A stretch of DNA of 64,000 nucleotides from Irpex lacteus (GCA_001986395.2 MQVO02000035.1:153639-217638); one strand, 5' to 3'; counted from the stretch's first letter, positions 36,106 to 48,804 are shown. The notes: generated from the sequence alone by a model not told the origin. Numbers and translations: made by a program.

Positions 36106-38193
36106 GGGAAGAGAGCGAAGACGGTGAAAGGAAGGTCGTAACGCGTTGCGGGGTCATACGCTTGTCGCGTGAGTGTGTCAGAATTTACGCTGTAAAAGAG
36201 GATGAACAAGTGGTCAGTTACGACGTTCGTGGTACACACAAGTAACTTACAATCCGAAATGCGCGACATGGAGGAGGAGGAGGAAATAAACAAGAAGAAG
36301 GGTGCAACGAGGAGAACAACAAGCACGAGCCCTTTCCCGTTTTAGAATGGGCGCTTGTGCATTCTGCGTCGCCTTCCAAAAGAAGCACGGACCCGACACG
36401 CCGGCCACCTTCTCCGCCTCGCATCACCAGCATCACCCTCAACCGGCCAGCCAGTCACATCTTGGATCAGTGCTTGTTCGTTGCCCGAACCATCCACGAG
36501 GCTACTCAACGCCGCCATCGAACACCGCGACCGCACCACAAATTCGTCGCCGGCTGAGGTGAATCCGGCGTTCGCCAGATGCATTTATCACTCTGACATT
36601 TCCATGAGTGGCCACACGAAAGCACCCTCGTTTTTCGCCCCAATCACGGACACGGCTGCTAATGCTTAATGAAAGCACCCCCAGACGCTCGGATATCGCC
36701 CATCTCGCTGCGACATCTTCCATGTGCGCGCACAATTATCATGTCAGCAGCTTATGGCACCCCCGTGTACGTACTTGCGTGCGTCAGTCCCTGTCAGTCC
36801 ATATTGCCCCGCAGATGCCCATGCTCATTGCTCATGCTCACAAGCTTCCTTGTTTCTTCTCGCCGTACTTCTGGCCGCGACCAGACATGCTTCCCCATTG
36901 CTGACCTTCACCTAGGCTCAACGCTAGACGACGCCTCCGTAGCGTCTGCTTCAGCCTAGGCTGCGCCTCTGTGTTCTCACATTTTCGCGACCCTGCAAGA
37001 GAACAAGATCTTCATCGTCCAAGGCCGGGAAATAGTCTAAAGTTTACGATTCTATTTCCGTGGTGGACAGGTCAATCGGTGGTTCCTTGATGCCAATTTT
37101 GGGGCGAGGACGACTTTCGACTGGAGGACACGCTCAGGGTCCTGGAGGAGGACGGGTCCAGTCTCGCGTTTCATTATGAAACGGGAAGGAGCACCTGCCA
37201 CAGCCTCATACGGATCGCAGAAGCTCCCAGAATAGCTTCGATAACGGTATACGACCAGTCTTCCTCCCATCGTTAACTCATGCAGAGTGCTCACACTCCT
37301 GGCATCGAGGCCATGCCACGGAAGCTTTTTGTCCAAGGACAAGATCAGACGCCCACCACTTCATGAACATCACTTCCGCACACGCTGATCCGACCTGCGC
37401 TACAAATCCGAATTTCCAGGATCACATCTCGTATCTGCATAGCACGATCACTTCCTTTCTTTTCTCTCGAACACTCACGTTCGGCATTCGCTGTCACGGC
37501 GTGCAGCAACCAACAGCTTGTGTTGCTCACGATTGGACGAGCGAGGTGAATTTGACTTTTAATGGCTTGACGGAACTCGTGCTGAAACGTCTGTGGGTTC
37601 TTAGGTGTTCTTTGGAGAGCTTTCTGCTCGATCGTCCTGTGCGACGGAGGTGTCGTCATTGCTTCTTCTTCATTGGCGGGTTCCCAGAGGGCTAGACTGC
37701 TGCGGTGTACCAAGAGGAGGAAGATGATTCGACAAGGCAAGTGTAAAAACAAGACGTCAAGCGTCGGAAGATTGACAAACTACGTATGTCGCATGACCGA
37801 AGAGTGACCGTCGATCGGCGAGTGTGGCCGCTGAGAGTGGTCTGGTGTCATGGCAAACGACCGACAGCAAAGATCCTGTCATGTGCATGAGGCTTCGTTA
37901 CGGTCAGGCTTGCATGTATTCCCCTCGAACTGAGCTTCCAATTACCAACAGAACAGACTAAGAAAGATACGACGTAACATGGAGCGTTATCAACTTCCTG
38001 CAAACTTGATGCTCTTTCAAAGAGCCCACATGAGAGAGCAATCCCTTGTCGATGGAGAAGTATTCTCTAGAAGAAAGATGGTATGCAGTCTCATGCTCGT
38101 CTTCACCTACACATTCATTTCACATACTACCCTCACAGAGTCCAAATCAAAAGAAAGCGCACCGTAGCCAGACAGTGCGATCGATTCACACAT
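36106..38193. other. Intergenic region
   Basis: It contains the 5' region of the Ser-rich gene and about 1.5 kb without a supported gene. The minus frame 37052-37342 has no ATG start. Plus frames at 36608-36959 overlap one another. Confidence 0.45.
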
Positions 38194-38733
38194 TTACATA
38201 GGTATAACAGGCTCAAACCCCCTCCACATCCGAATCTCCACGCGCTGCACACAATTCGACGCAGGACTAGTCGCGCAAGCACGAACCGCAATGACACACC
38301 CTTCCCTAAGCCCAATATCCCTCCACACGTAATCTAACTCACTGATCAACCGTCCCTGTACAACCTGCGCCACGCCCCTCCCGACCTTATTGCTGTGACT
38401 CATCCACCACTTGCTATCTTCCTCGTACGTCTTGTTTCGCTCTCTCGCCGCTTCGACGCTGGGGAAGATGCCCCATTCAAACCACGTCGAGTAGTTCAAC
38501 ACGTTGTCCAGCGATCCTTCCTCCTTTGACCTGGTGAAGACTTGTATGGTCCGAAGGCTTGCTATTGTGCTGGCGTCGAGGGGAGGCGTATGAATCAAGA
38601 GCTGGGACTCGAACGGGACGCGACCATCCACCTTGACGCTCTTGTTCGAAACGTACGAGTCGTTCATGGATAGTCTTGCCATTTGGACGATCATACGAAC
38701 GAGCTCCGTCGGGAGAGGAGGCCGTCTTTGCAT
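38194..38733 (-). CDS. Small F-box-like agaricomycete protein
   Basis: Uninterrupted frame of 179 aa from the ATG at 38733. It opens with PPLPTELVRMIVQMA, an F-box-like helix. The rest has a pattern recurring in a widespread agaricomycete family: a V-x-G-RVPFESQLLIHTPPL strand, STWFEWGIFPS, WWMSHSNKVG, then RDIGLREGCVIAVRACATSP with conserved Cys and a Trp-rich end (RMWRGFEP). Homologues are usually similar in length or carry a short 5' exon. Function is unknown; an SCF adaptor role is possible from the first helix only. The gene is isolated, with more than 1.8 kb of gene-free DNA upstream. Confidence 0.6.
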   Translation of the reverse strand: MQRRPPLPTELVRMIVQMARLSMNDSYVSNKSVKVDGRVPFESQLLIHTPPLDASTIASLRTIQVFTRSKEEGSLDNVLNYSTWFEWGIFPSVEAARERNKTYEEDSKWWMSHSNKVGRGVAQVVQGRLISELDYVWRDIGLREGCVIAVRACATSPASNCVQRVEIRMWRGFEPVIPM

Positions 38734-40582
38734 AGGGTCAAGTGAGTCGTTCCCGCGATGGAGCGTGCGCCAGATCTGATGATTTAGGAGTCTGTGCTCG
38801 AATATTCGGGGATCGATGTCATTTGGTTGCTGCTGGGCTGACCCGTCGTTGATTCTTGGCGATTTTAGCTCATCGAAGTGGTTGATGTACAGGTCAGCAA
38901 TCGTCTGTTAAAGTGTGAGTGCAGTACCTAAATAGACAGAAATGCCATTCTCATACGTCCGAGTCTGTTTGCACTTTCAGGTTCCAAGGAGCAACTATCG
39001 TATGCTCTTTTGCTGAGGATACCATTCGTCAATGGAGCAAACACGACGAAGCAAGCCTACGGCATGCGTACCAGAGTTGGTATGTTGATCAATACCCTTT
39101 TCTCTGCTACGTATCCACTGGCGCAAGTGCTTCCACAACGGCCGCTTTGAGCCTGGCATGTCTAACAATGAGGTGGTTTGTGCTCTGAACTGGCGGTGGT
39201 GGGGACGAAGATAAAGTACCAAGCGCAGCCAGCGGCTCAACCTGTCAGTCATCTGTTGGCGACTCAGTACTCAGCTTTGATACGTCAGACACGATGGCAT
39301 ATACGAGCTAATGATCATCGGGTTGTGCTGTCCGTTCTGCATATAAATCTGTCACTTTGACGAGCGGGTCACGAGTATCAATGGCCGTGTCTCACGCTCA
39401 GTGGAGAATGATCACGGTCTCGCATTGTATGCTCCCACGGGAACCATCTCTCCGAGGCGTTCTTCTGGTACGCTGGACATCGATTTTGGATAATTGGAGG
39501 GCATCTACATACAGCGGGAAAGGAAAGCAGTCAGTATCGTCCTCTCAATCTGCACCCTGCTGACAATGGGCATACTCTAAAGTCTCAAAGGCTATAGCAT
39601 CTGATTGTTGACCAGATGCCCATCTATGACAACTGGGACTGTATACGGTAAAATATTTCATTGATGACAACTCCCGCTATTTGGATACCACTCTGAGCTG
39701 CACAGATTGTGCTTTCTTGGTGAAGGCGGGTCGAATCCTTGATATAAGTACGGGCCTGTACGGCGAAGACTAATACTGTCAGTGGCTGTGGCTGCGAGTG
39801 TCACTTTACATGCTGATGGTAACGCACTTGAGTAACAGCTATTATTTTGCTACAAAAATAGATCCTTGTTGCTGGCGTCCCGCAATCCTTCGTTGTGAAG
39901 GCTTTCCAAACCTCGTGGCCAGCAGTTCGTGTCGATAGCTTTTGCGATGATAGGGCTGTTTAATCTAATCTAGGCGCCTATAGCTGAATCTTCCCAGATA
40001 TCGTTCTTGACACTCGCCGATACTTACAAGCCACCTCTGCATGCACTGCGCTACTATACTGTTGACACTACTGTCATATTCTCTTCTCATTCGCATTGTT
40101 TCGCCATATCAATGACCAACGCGAAGACACTGACTTTGAGATTAGCGTGCGCGTGATCATCTAATCTAGGCGCCGTATTGAAGAGAAAGCGGGCGGTACA
40201 GCTCCGATCCTTCCGAGAACTTTACTACCTTGACTGCGACTCAAGACTCTATACCGAGCAGGGTATGTCCTCACATTAAAGAGTCCCTCGTATTCACTGA
40301 TCGACTGCCTCATTTTATTCACAACGCCTTCTTCACAGACCACAGAATGGGAAAACTCGACGTTCACGAGTCCCTTGCTGCCGCTGCGCTATACTTACAA
40401 TGCGGCGAGAAAAGGCGTGGCTCACAGCGCTCGCTTTGACAGGACTAACGCTGTCCAGATCCCAGAAGAGTCTCATTGACATTCTGTGGGAGAATGCCCT
40501 CGTCACGTGTTTATGGTGCACTGCGCGACACAGCCTCCCCAACAACCTTCGTCTCTGCCTACGTCCCCTCATCCACGACGTT
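38734..40582. other. Intergenic region with a 16 bp direct repeat
   Basis: No supported gene. ATCTAATCTAGGCGCC occurs at 39963-39978 and again at 40159-40174, 196 bp apart, just upstream of the ankyrin gene. Confidence 0.5.
39963..40174. repeat. 16 bp direct repeat pair
   Basis: Identical 16-mers ATCTAATCTAGGCGCC at 39963-39978 and 40159-40174. They could be remnants of an insertion or paired regulatory sites for the gene starting at 40583. Confidence 0.7.
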
Positions 40583-42541
40583 ATGGATCCAGCGAGCGCT
40601 ATCATCGGCATCGTTTCATTCGGGTTAACCGTCTTCAAAGAGATAAACGAGATTCGCAAGGACTTCAAGGACGCACCCGAGCAGGTGCGAGCTCTACAGG
40701 ACGAATGCATCGGAATCGAGATACTGTTGGACACGCTGAGTGCTGTCTCGCCGCAGGTCGTCCCCAAATCCCCTAGGACTGTCGCGCACCTGAATCGCCT
40801 ATCTGACAAAGCGCGTAGTTGTCTCGAAGAAGTGCGCGCAATGAGTGGGAAGATCACGTCGCGAACAAACCTCGATAAAGTAACTTTCGGAAAATGGGTC
40901 ATGAAGAGGGGTGACCTGAAGGAAATGTCACAAAAGCTGAAGGATCTGAGGGAAACACTGGAGTTGATGCTGCACTGTATTAACCAGTGAGTACCGTCCC
41001 GGTACATACCTCGTCAATGAACTGAAAGCCGTTGCAGAAACTCGCTGCAGTTTCTCATTGCAGTCAAAATCGATAGCGTCGATCGTCCAATAGGAGTCAA
41101 GCCCGCAGTGTTTCCCCAGGAGACGATAGATACGATGTCGACTCATTGTCCTCGTCGCCGCCGCCGTTCACAATGTCCATCCAACTGTACATGTCGCTGC
41201 CACACTCGATCTCTCTGTCCCATTATCCCGCAACCGGCAGCACCCTATCTCGGCCAAATGTTCATCTCGCCACGGATAATCGACTGGATAAAGTTCGATC
41301 CATTGGGGCGATGCAATGTCGACACCTGCTTGACTCCGTCGAAGGTGACCTACATCCTTCCCAGGGCCCCATTCCATGGCTCGTTTCAGACCACGTCATT
41401 CGAACGTGTTCATTTCTCCCTTAACGCGTATAGAACCGTTCCTTATTCTTCCCCCATCATTCAAGCAATTGGTTCCGCGGATGTACACGAAGTGCGTGAT
41501 CTGTTCGCGAAGCAACAAGCCTCCATTTGGGACGTCGACATTGAGGGCAATTCCACCCTCTGGGTAAGCACTCCCTCTTTGCGCATGGCCGGATATCGCT
41601 ACTGAATACCAAGGTCTTAGCATGCCTGTTGGCGCTGGCAAGATTCTCCTACTGAAGATCGGCTCCAGATTATTCGTTTTCTGGCGGCGGCAGGTGCAGA
41701 CGCACTTCTTTTTGCAAAGTATGTTGATCATTGTCTTTCAATTTTCCGAGTCTCCAATGACTGACACCGGTGTAATTCTAGCACAAAAACAACATATTCA
41801 GCCCACGACATACTTGCCTTAGGCCTCTTTGAACACCTCCTACGTGAACCCGACCCGGGCCGATCCCTTGCAACAACCATACAAACGAACTCCGTTGCAA
41901 CGAGCATGTTCCGCTCCATATTCAACATCGACGCCATGGACGCACTCGAGGATACATTATCTCGACAATACGGGTACTCGGACGATTACACGGCGCGTTT
42001 ACTGACGTCCCTCGACACCACTGAATGCAGCATGGCCCGGTCTTCAGTGTTTAACGCCATCGGGTATACTCCCTTAGAGTATGCAGTCAGATTCTCACCT
42101 TCAAACATGGAGTCTCTCCTAGCAGAAGGTTTCGATGCCTCAGCAGAGCCCACCCTGGCTTATGCCGCCTGCGCTGGGAGAATTGGCTTGTTTGAATTAC
42201 TGATTGACAAAGGCGCAGATGTGAACATGAAGGACGCTCGGGGGCGAACAGCGCTACATTGGGCTTGCTACCAGTGCTACTACAACACCTTCTTTGAACT
42301 TGTCCGATGTGCGAGGGACGATATTGACTGGAATTCTCGCACGCCGGAGGGCCAGAATGCGTTGGATTTGTTCGAGACAGGTATGTCTGAGGGATGGGCT
42401 TCGGGCTTGACTTTCACACATGTCGATGAGTTTCGTTCTGCCATTATATCCCATATGGACTGCTCCCAGTTACAAGTAGTCGAAGACGCACCTTTGGTCA
42501 TTCCGGGTGCATTCCCTCCAGAAATTGAACCCTCAGACTAG
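40583..42541 (+). CDS. STAND-type N-terminal domain fused to ankyrin repeats
   Basis: Four exons (40583-40986, 41038-41563, 41621-41718, 41782-42541; phases 2, 0, 2) give 595 aa. The start at 40583 was chosen because MDPASAIIGIVSFGLTVFKE is the typical opening of the helical N-terminal domain of fungal STAND/NLR-like proteins; an in-frame ATG at 40400 would add an unlike leader. Residues about 1-135 are helical. A Cys/Arg-rich hinge follows (CPRRRRRSQCPSNCTCRCH), a feature of fungal ankyrin proteins of this class. Then come ankyrin units: NSTLWHACWRW, IIRFLAAAGADALLFAN, GYTPLEYAVRF, LLIDKGADVNMKDARGRTAL and HWACYQCYY. No NACHT or other NTPase is present, unlike full STAND receptors, so it may be an effector-like or adaptor protein (inference). 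The exon 3 frame was fixed by the AAAGADA ankyrin motif. Confidence 0.82.
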
Positions 42542-44949
42542 TATGTGTTTGTATTTCCACTCGATGTTACGTACGTAGGACGATGTTTCGTTATGTACAT
42601 AGATGTACCAAGTAGCTAGCATCCTCGGATATGTATATTATAATACCACCACTGTAGGACGGCTGCATCGACATGCCTTTCGGATGTCCACCTCATTGAA
42701 AGATAGCCCGTTTCAGGTCTTTTGCGCCAGAAATGGCCTCTATATGAATTATGGACGACGTACTAGGTGCCCCTTGACCACAGAATTCCGGGTACATTAA
42801 TATTTTGTATACATACACATGCGAGATTTTTCTTAGAGGTGTAAGTAGAGTGGATTATGCCTCATTGGAGAATAGTTCACTTCTCCTACGTAGTTCACTT
42901 CCCCAGGCGCCCTAGTAATCAAATGCGATAAGACAGGTCTTTGGCGCGCTAGTCAAGCGCGAGGCCAAGCTCATCTCACCTGATAGCAACCTGTATGTGG
43001 CTGTGGTTGTAATGTGGTATGTACAAACCTTCAACTTCTGTCCGTGACAGACGACTAAGTGCAAGTTTCACAGTACTGGACTACCTGCTCTAACCTGCGT
43101 GGTATGAGATCCTGCGTAACGCAAAATCCAACTGGTACGGCATGGTTCTGTACGAACCTTCTAGTATAATATCTCTTCATTGTAAGTTTATCGCGCTCGA
43201 CTTGGTACCTGACCTGATGTTAGCAAAGCACAATGTTCACTACAGTACTCAACCTTCCGAGCCTAGATGACCGGAGCGGGACGCTGCTCTTCTTCATGCA
43301 AGGGGATTTGTCCCCGTTGAACGTAAGTTGAACGAGTGGACCATGTGGTGAGAACTCCCCTCTAAGTTATTATAACTAAATTAGCCACTAAATGTACTAG
43401 CACCATACCGTGACTTATCTCGACGCCACACTCCACTGGCACCCGTTTGTTGCCCAAGCATTATATGGCCAACTCAAATAGTGCATGTTACAACAACACC
43501 GCAGGGAGCAGACAAATTTTGCGAACAGCAGTACTTATCACGACTGATCAGCCAGAACCTCTCTTGACTCGGCACACGACAATTGCTACGTACCCAAGTC
43601 CCGAAAGCTTTCTGCTCACGCGTATTGGGTGCATCTGGTGGAAACCGACCTTCGGGGTTCAGGATCTCTGCACATATCAATCTTTCGATGCGCAGATCTG
43701 GAGAAGAAAGCACGTCTTGGCATTAGATACGCACGTATACCCCTTTACAACTTGCGCAAGGCGTAGAGTTCACGGATGCTGTGTTTAACGACGTCCTATG
43801 GAACTAAGACATATGGCCTACTGATGGCTGGCGCCGGCCGCCGATTTGATCGAGCTATGCATCGGGCGCTCTCGGACTTCAAGCCCCAACCTTGCTGCCA
43901 TCACGATGCATCCTGTCTGGAGATTCCGCAACTCTGACGATGTATTCGAACGCGTCGTATGATTATGTAGGCAGTTCGCTGGGTTCGATCTTTTCCCGGC
44001 AGCGAATGCTGTATTGAACACGCATCCTCGTTCTCATCGTCTCATATCGGACTCTGCCATCAAGAGAAAGAGAAGGGTCATATAACGTCCCACCGTAAGT
44101 CGGTCGAGGTCTTCAGTCCCACTACTTCTGTTTATGCTAAAAGTACTCGTCCAGCGCAAACGACATCGACTCCGCGGCAGCAATGCTGCTTATCGGCTGC
44201 GCTTGAACGATAAGTTTTCCACTGGTGTTCATGCATCGATTCCTGACAATTGCGCCTTGCAAGCCGCCGCACGATACGGAAACCCTTCCCCGCAGCTTCC
44301 ATATGATGTCTACAACGCCCGAAACTCCCCTGCTGGTGGTGTGTGACCCCTACCGGCCCTACGTGCGTCTTGGTCAGGATGTGAGGGCCGGAGTGCGGAC
44401 GGACAACTGCCGCTTTTGAACGCGCTCGTTTGGGATAGAGGGCACGTACAAATACTCCGTTATCTGCCAATGTGATTCTGATGGTTTCAAAAGCGTGCCT
44501 TGTAGAACATATGTTGGTCGGCGTATTGATCACGCAGGCACCCTTCGGCGAGGCGGAGATGCAGAGTGTAACTTCCTCCCTAGCAGTGCGGAGAAGCTAT
44601 GTTTATCAAGCTGATTGGCATTGCGTGAGCTTGGCTCTATATCACGCATGACCAGGCGCGGATGGAAGAGAGCCCCAATGGCCGCAATTGCATGTGGTCT
44701 CCATCTCTCACGCCCCAGCCGTAATAGACTTGCAGACCCAGGCAATGTTCCGACTGAGGGGATAACGCTCCATCGGTGGTCTACTCGTAATACACCATTC
44801 CGGCAGTACCTTATCGCCATGTGCTCTCCTTCTCCCAGCAAGGCACTGCTCCTGTAAGGCACGTACATATAAGCACCTCTGTTGCGCAGAGTATAGACCT
44901 TAGGAGAATCGCCGATTCCCTATCCTCTCTCACCCAACCGTCGCCTGTC
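42542..44949. other. Intergenic region, 2.4 kb
   Basis: Short frames on both strands; none shows a recognisable domain or a coherent exon chain. Contains the OPT gene promoter at its right end. Confidence 0.45.
44867..44873 (+). promoter_or_regulatory. Putative TATA element of the OPT gene
   Basis: ATATAAG about 80 nt upstream of the start codon at 44950. Confidence 0.4.
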
Positions 44950-47900
44950 ATGGCCGAAGAGAAGAAGGCAGGCTCTATCGACTCAGTCATCGACGAGAAG
45001 TCGTTGGAGGCACCGCCGCTGCACGATGTGCCACTAGTCGACCTCAAGACTGCTGCTCTAACTGAGCACGTAGGTGAAGTCTTCGATGATGTACGTGCTA
45101 TCGATCTCGGTCAGGATGGAAAGGAGAGGCCTATTGGTAAGTCATAGGAAAGGGTGTACCGACGTGCCATGTACTGACGGGTAGCCAGAAACCGACATGG
45201 ACTATGCTGTCCGTCTGATTTCACTCGAGGACGATCCTGACCTGCCAATCTTCACCCTTCGCATGTTGTTCCTCGCCGTGGGTCTGTCTTGCTTCGGCGC
45301 TGTGCTCGGACAAATCTTCGTACGTTGTTTACAACATCGCTTTGCGCCCCATGTGACAGCAACCTAACCACGAAATCGCAGTATTTCCGTCCACAGACGA
45401 TCACCGTCAGTCAGCTGTTCTTGCAGGTGAGCGGCGTACCCCGAATGACGTTACCTGAACACGGCGCTAACAGTTACGACAGATCTTTGCGTTCATCTTG
45501 GGCAAAGCACTGGAGGATATACTCCCAGGGCCGGGTTCAAAGCGTTTCAAGACGCGGGATAACCGTTTCTGGCGATTCCTCAACCCAGGGCCGTTTAACA
45601 TCAAGGAACATGTCTCCATCACTATCATGGCATCCACTGCATCCTCGTCCGCCCTGGCCATCAGCATTTTCGCCGCTCAGGACCTGTACTACCACGTCCG
45701 CCCGAACGTGGCGGTTGGTATCTTTACATTGATCAGTTCTCAGCTGCTTGGATATGGCTTGGCAGGAATTATGCGCATTTTCCTGGTTTACCCCACTTTC
45801 GCCATCTACCCCCAGTTGGTACCTACTGTCCAGCTCTTCGACACTCTCCACCGTGGTCAACATGCTCTGCTACAGAAGAAGCGTATGCGTTTCTTCTGGA
45901 TCACCCTGATTACCATCTTCGTGTGGGAATGGTTCCCTGAGTATATCGCACCGTATGTTTAACCCTATTTTCTTTCCTTGACGTTCCCAATGATTGACAT
46001 TGTGCTGTACAGAACACTCACTGGTGTTTCCATCTTCTGTCTCGCTGATCGCAAGTCGCCCTGGGTCACTCGCATCTTTGGCGGAGCAGCTGGTAACGAG
46101 GGTCTCGGAATGTTCTCGCTTTGCTTCGACTGGGCCTACGTCGGTTCTGGAGGAGGCTCCATCGGCTCTCTCTTCACACCGCTATCGACTCAGTTGTCTC
46201 TATACGGCGGAACGGCCGTCTGCATGTGTGTATCAGATTTTTGAGCGAATGGGCTTCTGAAGCTGACGTCGTGGTTTAGAATCGCATTCTGCGCATGCTA
46301 CGCCAAGAACGTGTGGTATGCTCAAAACTTCCCCTTCCTCACCCAGCTGCTGTTCTACCAGAACGGTACCCAGTATGATCAATTGGCGATCCTCAACGAC
46401 GACTTCACGCTCAACTATGATAAGCTCGCCGAGCAGGTACGCTATCATTCTGTAGCTATGCTCATCCTGAATTATGTGCTAATCATCTCGATTCTCAGGG
46501 TTTGCCATACTATGCGGCATCTCAGCTTTTGTACAAAGTCAGTAGGACCATGTATATTGGTGGTAAGTACTGCAGCCTTGAAGTTCTCTTCGGATCAGAA
46601 TTGACTGAATGAACGGCGCGTAGCTGCTTTGACGCACTTCTTGCTGTGGCATGGTAAGACCGTGTTCAACATTATCAAGGATTCTAGGGTACGTAACCTC
46701 CGATTGTACCATGCATCTCATTGATCTAACATCTACTACGAATAGACCAAGGATCCAGACGATCCCCATTACCAGAAGATGAAGGTATACAAGGAGGTAC
46801 CCATCTGGTGGTACTTGCTCATTCTTCTCGGAACCTTTGGTCTTGCTCTTGGAATGGCATATGCTGCAGACAGCGGTCTGCCATGGTGGGGTCTCATTGT
46901 CTCCTTGATATTCGCAACATTGTTCATACCTGTTGTTGGCACGGTAAGTCTGTGGATGATATGTACCCGTACGTGTCACTGACCGAGGCGAAATTGTCAC
47001 ATAGCTAAACTGTACCGTCGGCTATGCTCCGAGTATCGAAAATCTGGTTCAGATCGTGGGCGGCGCGGTCATTCCCGGAAAGCCTGTCGCCAACATGTAC
47101 TTCACACTTTACGGCTGGAACACCGTCACACAATCTCTGGCCCTCCTCGGAGATCTCAAGCTCGGTCAGTACACCAAGATCCCACCCCGGGTCACGTTCT
47201 TCGTTCAATCAGTCGGTACCGTAATTGTAAGCATACTGCTCTTCGTAAACATTTCGCGATGACTTACACATATCACAGGGTGCCTTGTTGAACTTCCTCA
47301 TCATGCGTACTGTCATCGATGCCCACCGTCCCATTCTCCTTGACGTGCAAGGCTCGAACATTTGGTCAGGACAACAAGTTCAGTCCTACAACAGTGACGC
47401 CATTGCCTGGGGTGCGCTCGGCAAGCCATTGTATGCCACAGGAACACGCTATGGGGTACGGATTCCCCTCACCCGCTGTTTGACCTAAATACTCACGGTA
47501 TTGCTGCATTTTAGTTTGTTCCGTTCATGCTTATCGCTGGTCTCGGATTCCCTATCATTCCCTGGTACCTCCATCAACGTTACCCTAAGTTCGGATGGAA
47601 TAAGATCTTCACTCCCGTTCTTGTCGGTAAGTCATCTACGCTTTTTCTTCGATTATGCACACTCTGATGTCACGTCTCTATTCTAGCCGAGCTGGGTATC
47701 CTCAGTGTCGGTATAAACTCCAGTTTGTTTACGTCCTTCCTCCTCGCTCTCTTCTCCCAATGGTACCTCCGCAAGTACCGTGCGACCTGGTTCAGGAAGT
47801 ACAACTTCTTGCTCAGTGCTGCTTTGGACGGAGGCACCCAGATCATGATCTTCGTGTACACTTTCGCAGTCGGTGGAGGTAGCGGAACGGTGAGACCGTT

Positions 47901-48021
47901 CCCAGAATGGGCTTTGGTAAGTCCTGGTTACTTTCTAATGTTACTTGTTCCGAGCCTGACGGTTCTTGGATCCTAGAATCCTTCTGGTAATCCGGATTAT
48001 TGCAAGCGTTTGAGTGACTAA
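44950..48021 (+). CDS. Oligopeptide transporter, OPT family
   Basis: Fourteen exons: 44950-45136, 45189-45319, 45382-45426, 45483-45952, 46013-46225, 46280-46436, 46499-46562, 46624-46688, 46746-46943, 47005-47226, 47279-47455, 47515-47626, 47687-47916 and 47977-48021. They total 2316 nt, 771 aa, with consistent phases. Family signatures are clear: NPGPFNIKEH at about 155-164 and KIPPR at about 568-572, with many hydrophobic segments (for example LRMLFLAVGLSCFGAVLGQI, ITLITIFVWEWFPEYIAP, FLIMRT, FVPFMLIAGLGFPIIPWYLH). The ending NPSGNPDYC is typical of the fungal OPT clade. The N-terminal 65 residues are acidic and cytosolic. Known role: proton-coupled uptake of tetra- to hexapeptides and related compounds such as glutathione at the plasma membrane; the exact substrate cannot be read from sequence. 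The length is normal for the family. The secreted glucanase follows on the same strand 780 bp downstream. Confidence 0.92.
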
Positions 48022-48505
48022 TTCCTGTAGCATATTATTTCTATACGTGTGTACATATTCTCTGGCGTAGTGTCATTTAAGTTTCTGTCTTCATTCACTC
48101 TACTTCCATTATCGTGTGAGCGATACTACTGTATGATGCTGCACAAGCTGGCCAAAGGCGAAAATACTTCCACTCTCGCAGTGCCGGCGCCACCACGGTG
48201 TTGCGATCGCTCGAATTCGCAAACGTCGTCGATCGTGCACAACTCCTTCCAACGAATCGAGATAATTCGTTATTTGGCTGGATAAATTATGTGGATCGAT
48301 CGTACATAAGTACCGTCGCGGTACCTAACTCAAAGATCTGATCTAATGAAATCTGTTTCTTGGTTGGGGTCGATACAAACTTTGGACATGTACTGACGTG
48401 TCGATGATACAAGGTCCCTTTCAAGGCGGATCCCAAATTCTAGACTTTCAGATCATACAGTAGCCGGTGCAACTGCAGTCATTCAGGCCACACATCCGTC
48501 CACTC

Positions 48506-48606
48506 CTCCGCTGGCTCCTAGTGATACTGCTGCTCGAGGTTTGCTGCTGGTTATGAAAAGAAATAGCAGACAGTGCGTTCCCCTTCTGAATGTTCTTCAT
48601 CCCCAC
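48506..48606 (-). promoter_or_regulatory. Two candidate Cre1/CreA (carbon catabolite repression) sites
   Basis: CTCCGC at 48506-48511 and CCCCAC at 48601-48606 match the complement of SYGGRG, the known Cre1/CreA binding consensus. They lie 200-300 bp upstream of the glucanase start. The motif is short and occurs by chance, so this is suggestive only. Confidence 0.3.
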
Positions 48607-48716
48607 CAAGTCGTACAAGTCCGGTCAACTGACCTAACTTCGAGCTTTCCACGACATTTCTCCGCATCGTGGTGGGCACTACATTCAGTCCAACGTCCGG
48701 CCATTCTGTGGATGTG

Positions 48717-48724
48717 ATATTTAA
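48717..48724 (+). promoter_or_regulatory. Putative TATA-like element of the GH131 gene
   Basis: ATATTTAA about 85 nt before the start codon at 48805. Confidence 0.4.
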
Positions 48725-48804
48725 GTAGTAGTATGAGTTACTCGTCGTGAGAGCTCTCGTGTTCTCTTTCCCCCCAAGTTCAGCATTAAACCCTCTAGAC
48801 CATC

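Larger units (their letters stand above)
48022..48804. other. Intergenic region, GH131 promoter
   Basis: No gene. Contains candidate Cre1 sites, an AT-rich TATA-like box and a 15 bp near-palindrome GTACCGTCGCGGTAC at 48310-48324. Confidence 0.5.

Noticed and set aside
37052..37342. Minus-strand frame of 96 codons
   Set aside because: Begins with TTG rather than ATG and is closed immediately upstream; no domain.
39715..39745. GGGTCGAATCC sequence resembling a tRNA T-arm
   Set aside because: Only one T before CGA, and no matching acceptor, D-arm or B-box partner could be built.
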